Numbered from the stretch's first letter, positions 52,110-61,154 are shown. The stretch: DNA of 64,000 nucleotides from Pedobacter frigiditerrae (GCF_004331645.1 NZ_SJSK01000001.1:930001-994000), one strand, 5' to 3'. The notes: generated by a model not told the origin, from the letters alone. Translations and numbers: made by a program.

Positions 52110-53513
52110 ATGGAAGAAGAATTTGAATTTGATTTTAATGATGATGCGCAACACTCAGTAGAACGTTACGAAGAAATGATCCGCAACCAGGATCAGTACT
52201 TTTTTGATGCCCAAGCATTTGAATACATCATCGATAATTACATAGAAAAGAATGATCCCGTTAAAGCACTACAGGTTGTAGAATATGCTTTGAATCAGCA
52301 TCCTTATGCTGCGGTTTTTTTAATTAAGCAAGCTCAATTATTATTATTTACCAATCAGGTAGAAAAAGCTTTTGCAGCTTTAGAAAAAGCAGAAATGTTA
52401 GAGGCATCTGAGCCTGATATTTATGTATTGCGTGGCAATATTTATCAAAACTTAGACCGCCATGCAGAAGCGTTAGAGAATTTCGAAAAAGCATTAACGC
52501 TGGCAGAAACTACTGATGAGATTTTATTGCAAATGGCTTATGTGTATCAAAATATGCATGACTATGAAACTGCAATAGTTTACATCAAGCGTAGCTTAGA
52601 GCAAAATATGGAGAATAAAGACGGCTTGTACGAGTTGGCTTTTTGCTATGATATTTTAGATAAACAAGAGGAAAGCATCCAGTTTTATCAAGAATATATA
52701 GATACTGATCCTTATTCTTATGCAGCTTGGTACAATTTGGCAAACTCTTTCCATAAGTTAGATTTGTTTGAAAAAGCTATTGATGCTTATGATTATGCCA
52801 TTCTAATTAAAGAAAACTTTGCTTCTGCTTATTATAATAAAGGAAATGCCTTAGTGCAATTGGATAAATACCAAGAAGCCATTGATGTTTATAAGCAAAC
52901 CTTCGAATACGAACAGCCAAATGCAGATACTTATTGTGCAATTGGCGAATGTTATGAGAAGTTAGAGCAAATGGACGAAGCCCGATCTTATTATAAAAAA
53001 TCGGTAAAAATGGATTCGAAAATGGCCGATGCCTGGTTTGGAATTGGGGTAACCTTAAACTTTGAAGAACGCTTTTTTGAATCTTTACATTTCTATAAAA
53101 AAGCAATAGAATTGGATGAAGAAAATCCAGATTTTTGGTTTGCAATGGCAGATGCACATTATAAACTAGGTCAAATTGAGGAGTCTGTTGAGGCTTATTA
53201 CAAAGTTTTAGAATACAATCCACTAGATGTAGAAGCTTGGTTAGATTTTTCTACTGTTTTATATGAACAAGGAAAATTAGTAGAAGCTTCAGAAACAATG
53301 TCTGAGGCAATTAAAAATAACCCTGATGCAGCAGAATTATATTACAGAATGGTAGCTTATTTATTTGCCTTGGGTCAAAGTAATGAAGCCGTTGCCTACT
53401 TAGAAACGGCCTTGGTTACAGATCCAGAAAAACATTACATTTTGTTCGAATATTTACCTCAATTGCAAGACAATGGTTTAATACTTCAAGTGATAAATAA
53501 ATACATCAAATAG
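52110..53513 (+). CDS. Tetratricopeptide repeat protein
   Basis: 467-residue protein made almost wholly of TPR helices (about 10-12 units), e.g. PDIYVLRGNIYQNLDRHAEA, AAWYNLANSFHKLDLFEKAI, SAYYNKGNALVQLDKYQEAI and DAWFGIGVTLNFEERFFESL. It has an acidic N-terminus (MEEEFEFDFNDDAQ) and no signal peptide, so it is probably a cytoplasmic scaffold. It stands alone after a 245-bp AT-rich gap (51865-52109) in which no gene is seen. The partner is unknown. Confidence 0.9.
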   Translation: MEEEFEFDFNDDAQHSVERYEEMIRNQDQYFFDAQAFEYIIDNYIEKNDPVKALQVVEYALNQHPYAAVFLIKQAQLLLFTNQVEKAFAALEKAEMLEASEPDIYVLRGNIYQNLDRHAEALENFEKALTLAETTDEILLQMAYVYQNMHDYETAIVYIKRSLEQNMENKDGLYELAFCYDILDKQEESIQFYQEYIDTDPYSYAAWYNLANSFHKLDLFEKAIDAYDYAILIKENFASAYYNKGNALVQLDKYQEAIDVYKQTFEYEQPNADTYCAIGECYEKLEQMDEARSYYKKSVKMDSKMADAWFGIGVTLNFEERFFESLHFYKKAIELDEENPDFWFAMADAHYKLGQIEESVEAYYKVLEYNPLDVEAWLDFSTVLYEQGKLVEASETMSEAIKNNPDAAELYYRMVAYLFALGQSNEAVAYLETALVTDPEKHYILFEYLPQLQDNGLILQVINKYIK

Positions 53514-53580
53514 TAATTTAACACATAATAACTTCTAAAATTTAAAAAATTGCAGAGTTTTTTTAACCTTTGCACCAAAT

Positions 53581-54348
53581 ATGAATTACAAATTAAATGA
53601 TATTCCAGAACGCCCTGTAAAACCTCGTAACGGTGGTATAACTATGGTAATGGATAAAGGCTTGAGCCTTAGGCAAGTTGAAGATTTTATAGATGTTGCG
53701 GGTGTACATACAGATATCGTTAAGTTGGGATGGGCTACATCTTATGTAACCCCTAATTTAAAAGAGAAATTAGCACTTTATCGCAGTGCAGGCATACCTA
53801 CATATTTTGGCGGAACATTATTTGAAGCCTTTGCTATTCGTAATCAGTTTGATGATTATAGAAGAGTTTTAGAAGAGTTCAGTATGGAATATGCAGAAGT
53901 TTCCGATGGTTCCATGGATATTGAACATGACGAAAAATGTGAGTTCATTCGCAAACTTTCTACTCAAGTTACTGTAATTTCTGAAGTTGGTTCTAAAGAT
54001 GCAGCTAAAATTTTTGCTCCATATAAATGGATTGCTTTAATGAAAGCTGAGATTGAAGCTGGCTCATGGAAAGTAATTGCTGAAGCTCGTGAAGGTGGAA
54101 ACGTGGGTATTTATCGTGGTACCGGAGAAGTGAGAGAAGGATTAGTGGATGAGATTTTAACGCAAATACCAGAAGAAACCATTATTTGGGAGGCACCTCA
54201 AAAAGAACAACAGGTTTGGTTTATTAAATTAATTGGCACAAACGTCAATTTAGGTAACATCGCACCTGCGGAAGTTATTCCACTAGAAACTATTCGTTTG
54301 GGATTAAGAGGAGATACTTTCGATTACTTCTTAAACAAAGGAAAATAA
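53581..54348 (+). CDS. Phosphosulfolactate synthase (ComA) family protein
   Basis: 255-residue TIM-barrel protein that matches the ComA family, which adds sulfite to phosphoenolpyruvate to give phosphosulfolactate. Motifs: RNGGITMVMDKGLSLRQVED, DIVKLGWATSYV, YFGGTLFEAF, VISEVGSKDA and IWEAPQKEQQVWFI. In archaea the product leads to coenzyme M; in Bacteroidota it could feed sulfolactate or sulfonolipid synthesis, but that is an inference. It is in the same direction as aroE, separated by a dispersed repeat. Confidence 0.87.
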   Translation: MNYKLNDIPERPVKPRNGGITMVMDKGLSLRQVEDFIDVAGVHTDIVKLGWATSYVTPNLKEKLALYRSAGIPTYFGGTLFEAFAIRNQFDDYRRVLEEFSMEYAEVSDGSMDIEHDEKCEFIRKLSTQVTVISEVGSKDAAKIFAPYKWIALMKAEIEAGSWKVIAEAREGGNVGIYRGTGEVREGLVDEILTQIPEETIIWEAPQKEQQVWFIKLIGTNVNLGNIAPAEVIPLETIRLGLRGDTFDYFLNKGK

Positions 54349-54358
54349 ATAGATAACT

Positions 54359-54412
54359 CGTCATGACGAGTGCAGCGAAGCAATCTTTTTAGCAAGAAAG
54401 ATTGCTTCGTCA
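54359..54412. repeat. CGTCAT dispersed repeat with perfect hairpin
   Basis: Contains GAAGCAATCTTT paired with AAAGATTGCTTC, a 12-bp stem around the loop TTAGCAAG, bounded by CGTCAT on both sides. It lies just past the ComA-like gene and could also end its transcript. Confidence 0.7.
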
Positions 54413-54444
54413 TTTTACTTCTCGCAAAGACGCAATACGATACT

Positions 54445-55188
54445 ATGAAAACATTCGGATTAATTGGTTATCCTTTATCGCATTCATTTTCAAAAAAGTT
54501 CTTTTCAGAAAAGTTTGAAAAAGAACAGATAGCTAATTGTAAATATGAGTTATTTCCAATTGAAAAGGCTGAAGAAATGATGGATTTGATTCATGAAAAT
54601 CCTTCACTTTGTGGAATTAATGTTACTATCCCTCACAAATTAAATGTTATTCCTTTTTTAACAGAAATTGATGATGCAGCAAAAAATATTGGAGCTGTAA
54701 ATTGTATTTCAATTAATCAAAGCGGAAAAAGACCAGTTTTAAAAGGATATAATACCGATGCTTTTGGTTTTGCAGAATCGTTAAAACCATTGTTAGAAAA
54801 ACACCATCAAAAGGCTTTGATATTTGGAGATGGCGGCGCCGCAAAAGCTGTAAAATATGTGTTGGAACAATTGCAAATTCCATATTTGGTTGTGGTTAGA
54901 AATCCAGTTCCGAATGCAATTTTATATTCAGCTGTTACAGCTGAAATATTGGATGAACATAAAATTTTAATCAACACAACGCCACTAGGAATGTTGCCAA
55001 ACTTGGGCTCTTTTCCCCCAATTCCTTATCAGTTTCTTACTGATCAACACTTAGCATACGATTTAGTCTATAATCCAGAAGAGCCTACTTTTCTAACAAA
55101 AGCAAAAGCTCAAGGTTCAAAAATTAAAAATGGCTTAGAAATGTTATACCTTCAAGCCGAACGTTCTTGGTATATTTGGAATAGCTAG
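54445..55188 (+). CDS. aroE: Shikimate dehydrogenase
   Basis: NADPH-dependent reduction of 3-dehydroshikimate to shikimate in aromatic amino-acid synthesis. The 247-residue enzyme shows GLIGYPLSHSFSKKFF (shikimate-binding Ser pair), GINVTIPHK (catalytic Lys), YNTDAFGF (catalytic Asp) and a nucleotide-binding GDGGAAKA loop. An upstream frame begins at 54370 in a repeat; ATG 54445 gives the standard N-terminus. The product feeds chorismate, used by trpE and by menaquinone synthesis in this window. Confidence 0.95.
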   Translation: MKTFGLIGYPLSHSFSKKFFSEKFEKEQIANCKYELFPIEKAEEMMDLIHENPSLCGINVTIPHKLNVIPFLTEIDDAAKNIGAVNCISINQSGKRPVLKGYNTDAFGFAESLKPLLEKHHQKALIFGDGGAAKAVKYVLEQLQIPYLVVVRNPVPNAILYSAVTAEILDEHKILINTTPLGMLPNLGSFPPIPYQFLTDQHLAYDLVYNPEEPTFLTKAKAQGSKIKNGLEMLYLQAERSWYIWNS

Positions 55189-55198
55189 GGGCTCTTTG

Positions 55199-55262
55199 CG
55201 TCATTTCCCAGAAAGTGGGAATCTTAAAGCATTACGATACCAAACCAGGTTGGGTATGACGT
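55199..55262. repeat. CGTCAT...ATGACG dispersed repeat
   Basis: Starts CGTCATTTCCC, with an inner TTCCCAGAAAGTGGGAA hairpin, and ends GGGTATGACG. It fills most of the gap between aroE and gldD. Confidence 0.6.
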
Positions 55263-55299
55263 ACAGAACACCAAAGCCTAAAATGTTGTAATAAATTAA

Positions 55300-55884
55300 A
55301 TGAAAAAAGCCATATTTATCCTATTAGTTTTAGCATCAGCCATTGCTGCTTGTACAGGTGATGAAACCTTTACACCTAAACCTAAAGGATATTTTCGCAT
55401 TAAATTTCCAAAAAAAGAATATAGGGTTTATGATGCTGGCTGTCCATTTACATTTGAGTATCCAGTGTACGCAAATCTTGTGAGTGATAATGAAAAAAAT
55501 GCTCAACCATGTTGGCTAAATATGCAATTCACTGAGTTCAATGGCAATTTGCATTTAACTTATCATGGTGTTTTATCTGAAAAGGATTATAATAACATGA
55601 CCGAAGCTGCAAGGACCTTGGCAATGAAACATACTATTAGAGCAAATGCGATTGATCAAAAATTAATTAATTTTCCTGACAAGAAAGTCTATGGTGTTTA
55701 TTATGCCATTGAAGGAAATACGGCCTCTTCCGTTCAGTTTTTCTTGACCGATAGTGTTAATCATTACTTTAGAGGTGCTTTATATTTTAACGAACGACCA
55801 CAATATGACTCAATTCAGCCAGTGGTAAAGTTTATAAAAAAGGACATCGATAAGATGATTGAGACCTTTAGATGGAAAAATTAG
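55300..55884 (+). CDS. gldD: Gliding motility lipoprotein GldD
   Basis: 194-residue lipoprotein with lipobox AIAAC and the GldD pattern: KPKGYFRIKFPKKEYRVY, CPFTFEYPVYA, CWLNMQFTEFNGNLHLTYHG, LAMKHTIRANAI and a C-terminal SSVQFFLTDSVNHYFRGALYFN. In Flavobacterium, GldD is needed for gliding and for type IX secretion function. Other gld/spr genes are not in the window, so motility of this organism cannot be concluded from one gene. The metallo-hydrolase gene begins 51 bp downstream. Confidence 0.93.
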   Translation: MKKAIFILLVLASAIAACTGDETFTPKPKGYFRIKFPKKEYRVYDAGCPFTFEYPVYANLVSDNEKNAQPCWLNMQFTEFNGNLHLTYHGVLSEKDYNNMTEAARTLAMKHTIRANAIDQKLINFPDKKVYGVYYAIEGNTASSVQFFLTDSVNHYFRGALYFNERPQYDSIQPVVKFIKKDIDKMIETFRWKN

Positions 55885-55935
55885 TTTCTATTGAAACATC
55901 CCAAATTAAAACCTTTTAACTTTAGAACAGCAATT

Positions 55936-56574
55936 ATGATCAGCTTAAAAAAATTCACATTCAATCCATACCAAGAAAACACATACGTTCTATATGACAA
56001 AACTGGCGCTTGTGTAATTATAGATCCAGGAATGTATGATGGAGCTGAGCAAAATCAATTGGTAAATTTCATTAAAGAAAATGGACTTAAGCCAGAACTA
56101 TTATTAAATACGCATTGCCATATTGATCATGTTTTAGGCAATAAATTTGTGTTTGATAATTGGTCGTTAAAACCTCAATTCCATAAAGGCGAATTATATA
56201 TTTTACAAGCTGTTGCAGGTTATGCACCACAAATGGGGATGCATTACGAGCTTTCGCCAGAACCTGAAGTTTTTTTAGAGGAAACTGGATCTATCACCTT
56301 TGGTAAAAGTAAACTAGATTTAGTGTTTGCACCCGGTCATTCTCCAGCGCATTTATGTTTTTATGCAAAGGAAGAAAACTTTCTGATTGGAGGAGATGTA
56401 CTATTCTATCGTAGTATTGGCAGAACCGATTTGCCAGGGGGAAATCATCAACAACTGATTAATAGTATCAAAGAAAACGTTTTCCAACTACCAGATGACT
56501 GTGAAGTTTTTCCTGGTCACGGTTCTTCTACAACCATTGGCTTTGAGAAAATAAACAACCCATTCTTGATGTAA
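55936..56574 (+). CDS. MBL-fold metallo-hydrolase (glyoxalase II-like)
   Basis: 212-residue binuclear zinc hydrolase of the metallo-beta-lactamase superfamily. NPYQENTYVLYD, the metal-binding THCHIDH (HxHxDH), APGHSPAHLCFY, GGDVLFYRSIGRTDLPGG and the last-ligand motif FPGHGSST are all present. It lacks the C-terminal glutathione-binding domain of true glyoxalase II, so it is a shorter relative. ATG 55936 was chosen because upstream codons do not fit the family. Confidence 0.9.
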   Translation: MISLKKFTFNPYQENTYVLYDKTGACVIIDPGMYDGAEQNQLVNFIKENGLKPELLLNTHCHIDHVLGNKFVFDNWSLKPQFHKGELYILQAVAGYAPQMGMHYELSPEPEVFLEETGSITFGKSKLDLVFAPGHSPAHLCFYAKEENFLIGGDVLFYRSIGRTDLPGGNHQQLINSIKENVFQLPDDCEVFPGHGSSTTIGFEKINNPFLM

Positions 56575-56643
56575 GACGGAAAATGAAATAGATAGCGCAT
56601 AATGTTTTAGCCCCATCTTCCGTTTTAGCTCTTACATTTTCCC

Positions 56644-56651
56644 TATCTTTG
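56644..56651 (+). promoter_or_regulatory. -7 box upstream of the permease gene
   Basis: TATCTTTG, an exact TAnnTTTG match, ends only 4 bp before the GTG start codon. Transcription would begin at or beside the start codon, implying a leaderless mRNA. A TTTTAG about 19 bp upstream is a weak -33. Confidence 0.5.
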
Positions 56652-56655
56652 TAAA

Positions 56656-57888
56656 GTGAATACCGCATTTTACATCGCCAAAAGATACCTTTTTGCAAAA
56701 AAATCAACCAATGCCATTAATATTATTTCGGCAATTTCTGTGTTGGGTGTTTTTGTGGGTAGCACTGCATTGATTATTATATTATCGGTGTTTAATGGCT
56801 TTGAGGAAGTAGTATTAAAAATGTTTAATACCATTACGCCACAAGTGTTAATAATGCCAGCAAAAGGCAAAACTTTTGATGCGAATACAGGCTATTTTAA
56901 GGGGCTCCAACGTAAAAAATCTATCTTTTCATACACTGAGATATTATCTGAAAATGCTTTAATAAGGTATAACAATAAACAGTCTCCTGCGTTGGTAAAA
57001 GGAGTAAGTAATGATTTCCTAAAAAATAAAGGATTAGATACTGTAATGGTCGAAGGACATTTTATTTTAGAGAATGATAATGGGCCAAATGCAGTAATTG
57101 GCTCTGCTTTACAAGCCTCTTTAGGTGTTAACTCTGCAGACCCATTTGAACAGCTGCAAATTTTTTCTCCAAAAAGAGGCTTAACAGCAAGTTCAATTAA
57201 TCCGATGGATGATTTTACAGTATTGACAATTCCTCCATCAGGCGTATTTGAGGTGCAACAAGATTTTGATAATATTTTAGTGGTACCTTTAAGTTTTGCT
57301 CGTAAACTTTTTGGAGAGGAAAATGAGGTTTCTGCCATAGAGATTAATGTAAAAGACGGAATAGATGCTGAACAATTGAAAGAAGAGATTGAAGGGGAGT
57401 TGGGTGCCGCTTTTATTGTTAAAAATCGGGTGCAACAAAACCAAGCTTTGTATAATGTTTTGGGCTCAGAAAAATGGATGGTCTACATCATTTTAACATT
57501 TATTTTAATCATAGCCATATTTAATATCATAGGTTCGTTAACAATGTTGGTGATAGATAAGTTGAAAGATATATCGATTTTAAATAGCCTCGGGGCTGGA
57601 AAGAAATTAATCAAAAGAATATTTTTAATTGAAGGTATGATGATAACCCTAACTGGTTGTATCTTTGGGTTAATAATAGGTTTTATTTTCTGCTTGTTAC
57701 AACAACGATTTGGCTGGTTTAAAATGGGAGAGTCTACACTTTTGTTTTCAAATGCCTACCCAATTGCACTAAAGTGGAAAGATTTTGTACTGGTGTTTAT
57801 AACTGTTAGCTTCTTTTCTTTAATAGCTTCAGCTTTGGCATCAAATTTAAGCGTTAAGAAGATAGACCAATTAAATCAAGATCTTTAA
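56656..57888 (+). CDS. ABC transporter permease, LolC/LolE-like (FtsX family)
   Basis: 410-residue inner-membrane permease with the MacB/FtsX topology: one helix at about 20-45 (INIISAISVLGVFVGSTALI), a large periplasmic domain to about 270, then three C-terminal helices (YIILTFILIIAIFNIIGSL; GMMITLTGCIFGLIIGFIF; LVFITVSFFSLIASALA). This matches LolC/E proteins that release lipoproteins for outer-membrane transport. The start is GTG, which agrees with the family N-terminus (IAKRYLFAKKSTN). The lipoprotein gene begins 1 bp downstream. Confidence 0.87.
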   Translation: MNTAFYIAKRYLFAKKSTNAINIISAISVLGVFVGSTALIIILSVFNGFEEVVLKMFNTITPQVLIMPAKGKTFDANTGYFKGLQRKKSIFSYTEILSENALIRYNNKQSPALVKGVSNDFLKNKGLDTVMVEGHFILENDNGPNAVIGSALQASLGVNSADPFEQLQIFSPKRGLTASSINPMDDFTVLTIPPSGVFEVQQDFDNILVVPLSFARKLFGEENEVSAIEINVKDGIDAEQLKEEIEGELGAAFIVKNRVQQNQALYNVLGSEKWMVYIILTFILIIAIFNIIGSLTMLVIDKLKDISILNSLGAGKKLIKRIFLIEGMMITLTGCIFGLIIGFIFCLLQQRFGWFKMGESTLLFSNAYPIALKWKDFVLVFITVSFFSLIASALASNLSVKKIDQLNQDL

Positions 57889-57889
57889 G

Positions 57890-58270
57890 ATGAGTACATA
57901 TAAAAAATTAATATTCTTTTTATTCGCTTCGATGGTAGTATTAGCTGCTTGTAATAATGATGACAAGGGCGCTGATAAAAATAAATCTTTAGTTGTAAAG
58001 GGTTTATATAGCTACGGCCCCGAGATTAAGTCTTTCACTGAGTGCGAAGACGGGAGAGAGTTTTGGGTGGCGGATAGTGCCAAAACCCTAGAACTAGCTT
58101 ATAGTAATTTAGGCTTCGAAAAACCATATACTCCAGTTTATATTGAAGTAGAGTGTAAGCTTGTAAAATCTGATACATCTAAAATAACTGGCGATTATGA
58201 TTCTACAATGGTGGTAACAAAGTTGCTCAAAATAAGTAAACAAATTCCCGACGGACCTTGTTCGCAATAA
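57890..58270 (+). CDS. Lipoprotein, possibly NlpE-C-like
   Basis: 126-residue lipoprotein with lipobox VLAAC. The mature segment GLYSYGPEIKSFTECEDGREFW resembles the C-terminal OB-fold region of NlpE copper-homeostasis lipoproteins, which also start with a GxYS..PE...F..C..G..YW pattern; similarity is by eye. It begins one base after the permease stop, so the two are translationally linked. Confidence 0.7.
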   Translation: MSTYKKLIFFLFASMVVLAACNNDDKGADKNKSLVVKGLYSYGPEIKSFTECEDGREFWVADSAKTLELAYSNLGFEKPYTPVYIEVECKLVKSDTSKITGDYDSTMVVTKLLKISKQIPDGPCSQ

Positions 58271-58287
58271 TTTAAACGGTTATTCGA

Positions 58288-58851
58288 TTGAAAATTAATC
58301 ACCCTGCTTTAACAAAACTTTTACAACAAGCTTATTCAGCTGAAAAGGCAGCGGCATTTGCTTATATCGGCCATGCCAAGAATGTAAAAACTGAAGTAGA
58401 GAAGTTAGCAATAAAACAGATTGAGCTAGATGAATGGGGTCATAGAATGGAAGTGCTCGAAATTATGACTGAATATGATATTCCCATTTCAAAGTTCTAT
58501 GAGTTCAAGTATCATCTCATAGGCAGAACCATTTCGTGTTTGTGTCATGTAATCGGCAGATTTATGCCTTTTTTCTTTGCGGGAAAATTAGAGAGTGGCA
58601 ATGTTTGTGAATACTTTAGAATGCGACAATATTTTAATAGCATTGGGATCACAAAACACGACTATGCTTTATATGAAATGGGCATAAAGGAAAAAGAACA
58701 CGAAGTTTATTTTCTAGAACAGGTTAAAGAAGATAAATTTTTACCTTTTTTCGAAAAAGTATTTTCTTGGGGAGCGAATACAAGTTTCAATAATATCGAC
58801 TTAGCCAATAAACAACCGCCAGAAAACTCGGGAGATTATTGTAAAAAGTAA
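58288..58851 (+). CDS. Ferritin-like (COQ7-type) diiron protein
   Basis: 187-residue helical protein with two ferritin-like iron motifs: an ExxxxxxE...E..H pattern in QIELDEWGHRMEVLEIM and EKEHEVYFLEQ. The four-helix arrangement resembles demethoxyubiquinone hydroxylase (COQ7) relatives. Menaquinone, not ubiquinone, is expected in this organism, so a role in ubiquinone synthesis is unlikely. The start is TTG at 58288. It follows the lipoprotein gene by 17 bp. Confidence 0.75.
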   Translation: MKINHPALTKLLQQAYSAEKAAAFAYIGHAKNVKTEVEKLAIKQIELDEWGHRMEVLEIMTEYDIPISKFYEFKYHLIGRTISCLCHVIGRFMPFFFAGKLESGNVCEYFRMRQYFNSIGITKHDYALYEMGIKEKEHEVYFLEQVKEDKFLPFFEKVFSWGANTSFNNIDLANKQPPENSGDYCKK

Positions 58852-58939
58852 GGTGTTGAAATGTTGTAAAGTTTAATGTTTAAGTTCAAGAATACGTCAA
58901 CCAATAATTGCTTAAGATGTGGATAATTGTGGTTAAAAT

Positions 58940-59791
58940 TTAATCCACATATAAATTTGAATCAACACTAGGTATTATTTTATTTTTGGTAGCCATTTCA
59001 AATAAGGTATCAATTGCTTTTTTGCCCTCTTCTCCCAAATCGACAGAATATTTGTTAACGTACAATTCTATGTGTTTGTACATTACTGCTTCATCCATTT
59101 CTTGTGCGTGTTCTTTGATGAAATCTAACGCTGATTTTGGATTGGAAAAGGCAAATTGTACAGATTTTCTAACCAATCTATTTACTTTTTGCTGAATTTC
59201 TAAATCCAGATTTCTGTTAATTACTATTCCACCTAAGGGTATAGCGCAACCTGTTAGCTCTTCCCAATAGCTACCTAAATCAATTACTTTATGCAAGCCT
59301 TTATCTTGGTAAGTAAAACGATTCTCGTGAATAATTAAGCCTAAATCAATCTCATCATTTAACAAAGCATCTTCGATTTCAGAAAACACCATTTCTTTTT
59401 TATCATTTAACTGCGGATAAGCGACACCCAATAAAAAATTTGCTGTAGTGTATTTCCCTGGAATACCAACCTTAAGTTGGGCGTTTGGAGTTGAGAGCTG
59501 AGATTTGATTTTGTTGATGTTTTCCTTTTTGCAAATCAATAGCGGTCCAACACCAAAACCTAATGCGCTACCAGAATTTAATAGCACATATTCTTCAACT
59601 ACATAAGCAAAAGCATGAAAGCTTAATTTGGTAATATCTAATTCCCCTCGCATTGCTTTTTGATTCAAGGTTTCTACATCATCAAAAGAAACATCGAATG
59701 ATAAACCTTCGGTATCAATTTTATTGTGAATTAAGGCATCGAAAATAAAAGTGTCGTTAGGGCAAGGAGAAAAACCTAGTGTAAGTTTCAT
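58940..59791 (-). CDS. mqnD: 1,4-dihydroxy-6-naphthoate synthase
   Basis: Last pathway-specific step of the futalosine route to menaquinone: converts cyclic de-hypoxanthinyl futalosine to 1,4-dihydroxy-6-naphthoate. The 283-residue periplasmic-binding-protein fold shows LGFSPCPNDTFIFDAL, DVETLNQKAMRGELDITKLSFHA, SALGFGVGPLLICKK and LGLIIHENRFTYQ. mqnB is 123 bp upstream in the same direction. Confidence 0.95.
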   Translation of the reverse strand: MKLTLGFSPCPNDTFIFDALIHNKIDTEGLSFDVSFDDVETLNQKAMRGELDITKLSFHAFAYVVEEYVLLNSGSALGFGVGPLLICKKENINKIKSQLSTPNAQLKVGIPGKYTTANFLLGVAYPQLNDKKEMVFSEIEDALLNDEIDLGLIIHENRFTYQDKGLHKVIDLGSYWEELTGCAIPLGGIVINRNLDLEIQQKVNRLVRKSVQFAFSNPKSALDFIKEHAQEMDEAVMYKHIELYVNKYSVDLGEEGKKAIDTLFEMATKNKIIPSVDSNLYVD

Positions 59792-59914
59792 AAGGTAAAA
59801 ATAAAGCTTTGCAAAGAGAAGCTAAAGATTAGCAGATTTTTTTACAAATCTTAGTTAAACTAAAAAAGAATAAAGCACAGATAAAGGATGGACATAGATG
59901 GAAAATTGTATAAA

Positions 59915-60538
59915 TCAGTATACATCTGTGGTTAAATAAGAAATAACCCACTCGTTCAAGTTTTTGATAGCCAAGCCAATTTCCCAAGTTTCCTTAGTCC
60001 TTGGCGTAACATAATTTGAAATACTTCTTACTTGTAAACAGGGAATGTTTAGCTGCTCGCAAGCGTAAAATACAGCTGCGCCCTCCATACTTTCTACCTG
60101 CGGCTGAAACCTTTTTGTTATCGTTTCAATGCTTTTAGAGTTGCCATGAACTTTGTTAACAGTTATTCCTTTCACCTTTTGTAAAGCAGTAGTTTCATAG
60201 CTAGCGTGATAGGTGTTTTTTCCGAAGCCCAAATCATCTATAGTTAAAAAATTATCATGATCTTCAGCACCAAGTTCTGCAAAAACGTCTTGATAAACAT
60301 TTACTAGGCTTCCCAATGAAATGTTTTTATCAAAGCTTCCGGCAATGCCAACATTTAAAACTAAATCATAGTTTTTATCGAGTCTTTGTCCTAATGAAAA
60401 TGCAGTTGCTGTCATTCCAACTCCAGTAATCAAAATGTCAAAGTTCGCAGTTTCAATAAAATCTTGTTCCGGCAAGTTAAAATGTCTGTAAACGCTTGTT
60501 AATTCTTTTTGGGTTGCGACAACAACTAGTAATTTCAT
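59915..60538 (-). CDS. mqnB: Futalosine hydrolase
   Basis: Nucleosidase of the futalosine menaquinone pathway that removes hypoxanthine from futalosine. The 207-residue protein has ILITGVGMTATAFSLGQ, DLVLNVGIAGSFDKNISLGSLV and the substrate-site block SMEGAAVFYACEQLNIPCLQVRSISNYV, as in MTA/SAH nucleosidase relatives. It is co-oriented with mqnD; mqnA and mqnC are not in this window. Confidence 0.93.
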   Translation of the reverse strand: MKLLVVVATQKELTSVYRHFNLPEQDFIETANFDILITGVGMTATAFSLGQRLDKNYDLVLNVGIAGSFDKNISLGSLVNVYQDVFAELGAEDHDNFLTIDDLGFGKNTYHASYETTALQKVKGITVNKVHGNSKSIETITKRFQPQVESMEGAAVFYACEQLNIPCLQVRSISNYVTPRTKETWEIGLAIKNLNEWVISYLTTDVY

Positions 60539-60624
60539 TCTTCTAAATTAAAAATTATGATTGAGAATTAGCATTTTTAGCTTTTTGCTTTTTCCTTTAG
60601 TCTTTTAGCTTGAAGCTTAATACG

Positions 60625-60632
60625 TATATTTG
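60625..60632 (+). promoter_or_regulatory. -7 box upstream of the PTPS gene
   Basis: TATATTTG, exact TAnnTTTG match, 20 bp before the ATG at 60652, giving a short 5' leader. The -33 region is less clear. Confidence 0.45.
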
Positions 60633-60651
60633 CTTTTTATTTGATAAAATA

Positions 60652-61062
60652 ATGATTTATATAACACGCAGAGAAAGCTTTAATGCGGCTCATAAATTAT
60701 CGAGAACAGATTGGAGCGAAGAAAAGAATGCAGAAGTTTACGGCAAATGCGCTAATCCAAATTGGCACGGTCACAACTATCACCTATATGTAACGGTTAA
60801 AGGAGAGGTTAATCCGGAGACGGGTTTTTTGGTTGATTTGAAATGGTTAAAGCAAGTGATTAATGTCCATGTAATCGATAAGGTTGATCATAGGAATTTG
60901 AATTTGGATGTTGATTTCATGAAAGGTAAATTAGCATCAACAGAAAACCTTGCGATAGCTATTTGGGATATTCTATTGCCCTATGTTAATGAAAGTGGTG
61001 CGCAATTACACAGTATTAAAATTTACGAAACCGAGAATAACTTTGTTGAGTATTTAGGTTAA
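60652..61062 (+). CDS. 6-pyruvoyl-tetrahydropterin synthase (PTPS/QueD) family protein
   Basis: 136-residue T-fold enzyme. Zinc His residues are visible in SFNAAHKLSR and HGHNY, with the catalytic Cys in YGKCANPNWHGHNY. The C-x5-HGHNY spacing and the sequence around it recall eukaryotic PTPS (CNNPNGHGHNY) more than the usual bacterial QueD C-x3-HGH; that comparison is from memory. The start at ATG 60652 gives the standard N-terminus. folE follows 92 bp downstream, supplying its substrate dihydroneopterin triphosphate. Confidence 0.88.
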   Translation: MIYITRRESFNAAHKLSRTDWSEEKNAEVYGKCANPNWHGHNYHLYVTVKGEVNPETGFLVDLKWLKQVINVHVIDKVDHRNLNLDVDFMKGKLASTENLAIAIWDILLPYVNESGAQLHSIKIYETENNFVEYLG

Positions 61063-61154
61063 TTATATTATAAATGGAACCATCAGAAGTAACGGCTTAT
61101 TGCTAAAAACTACTTTTGATAGCTCCATTACCATTAAAAAACAATAAAAATCTA

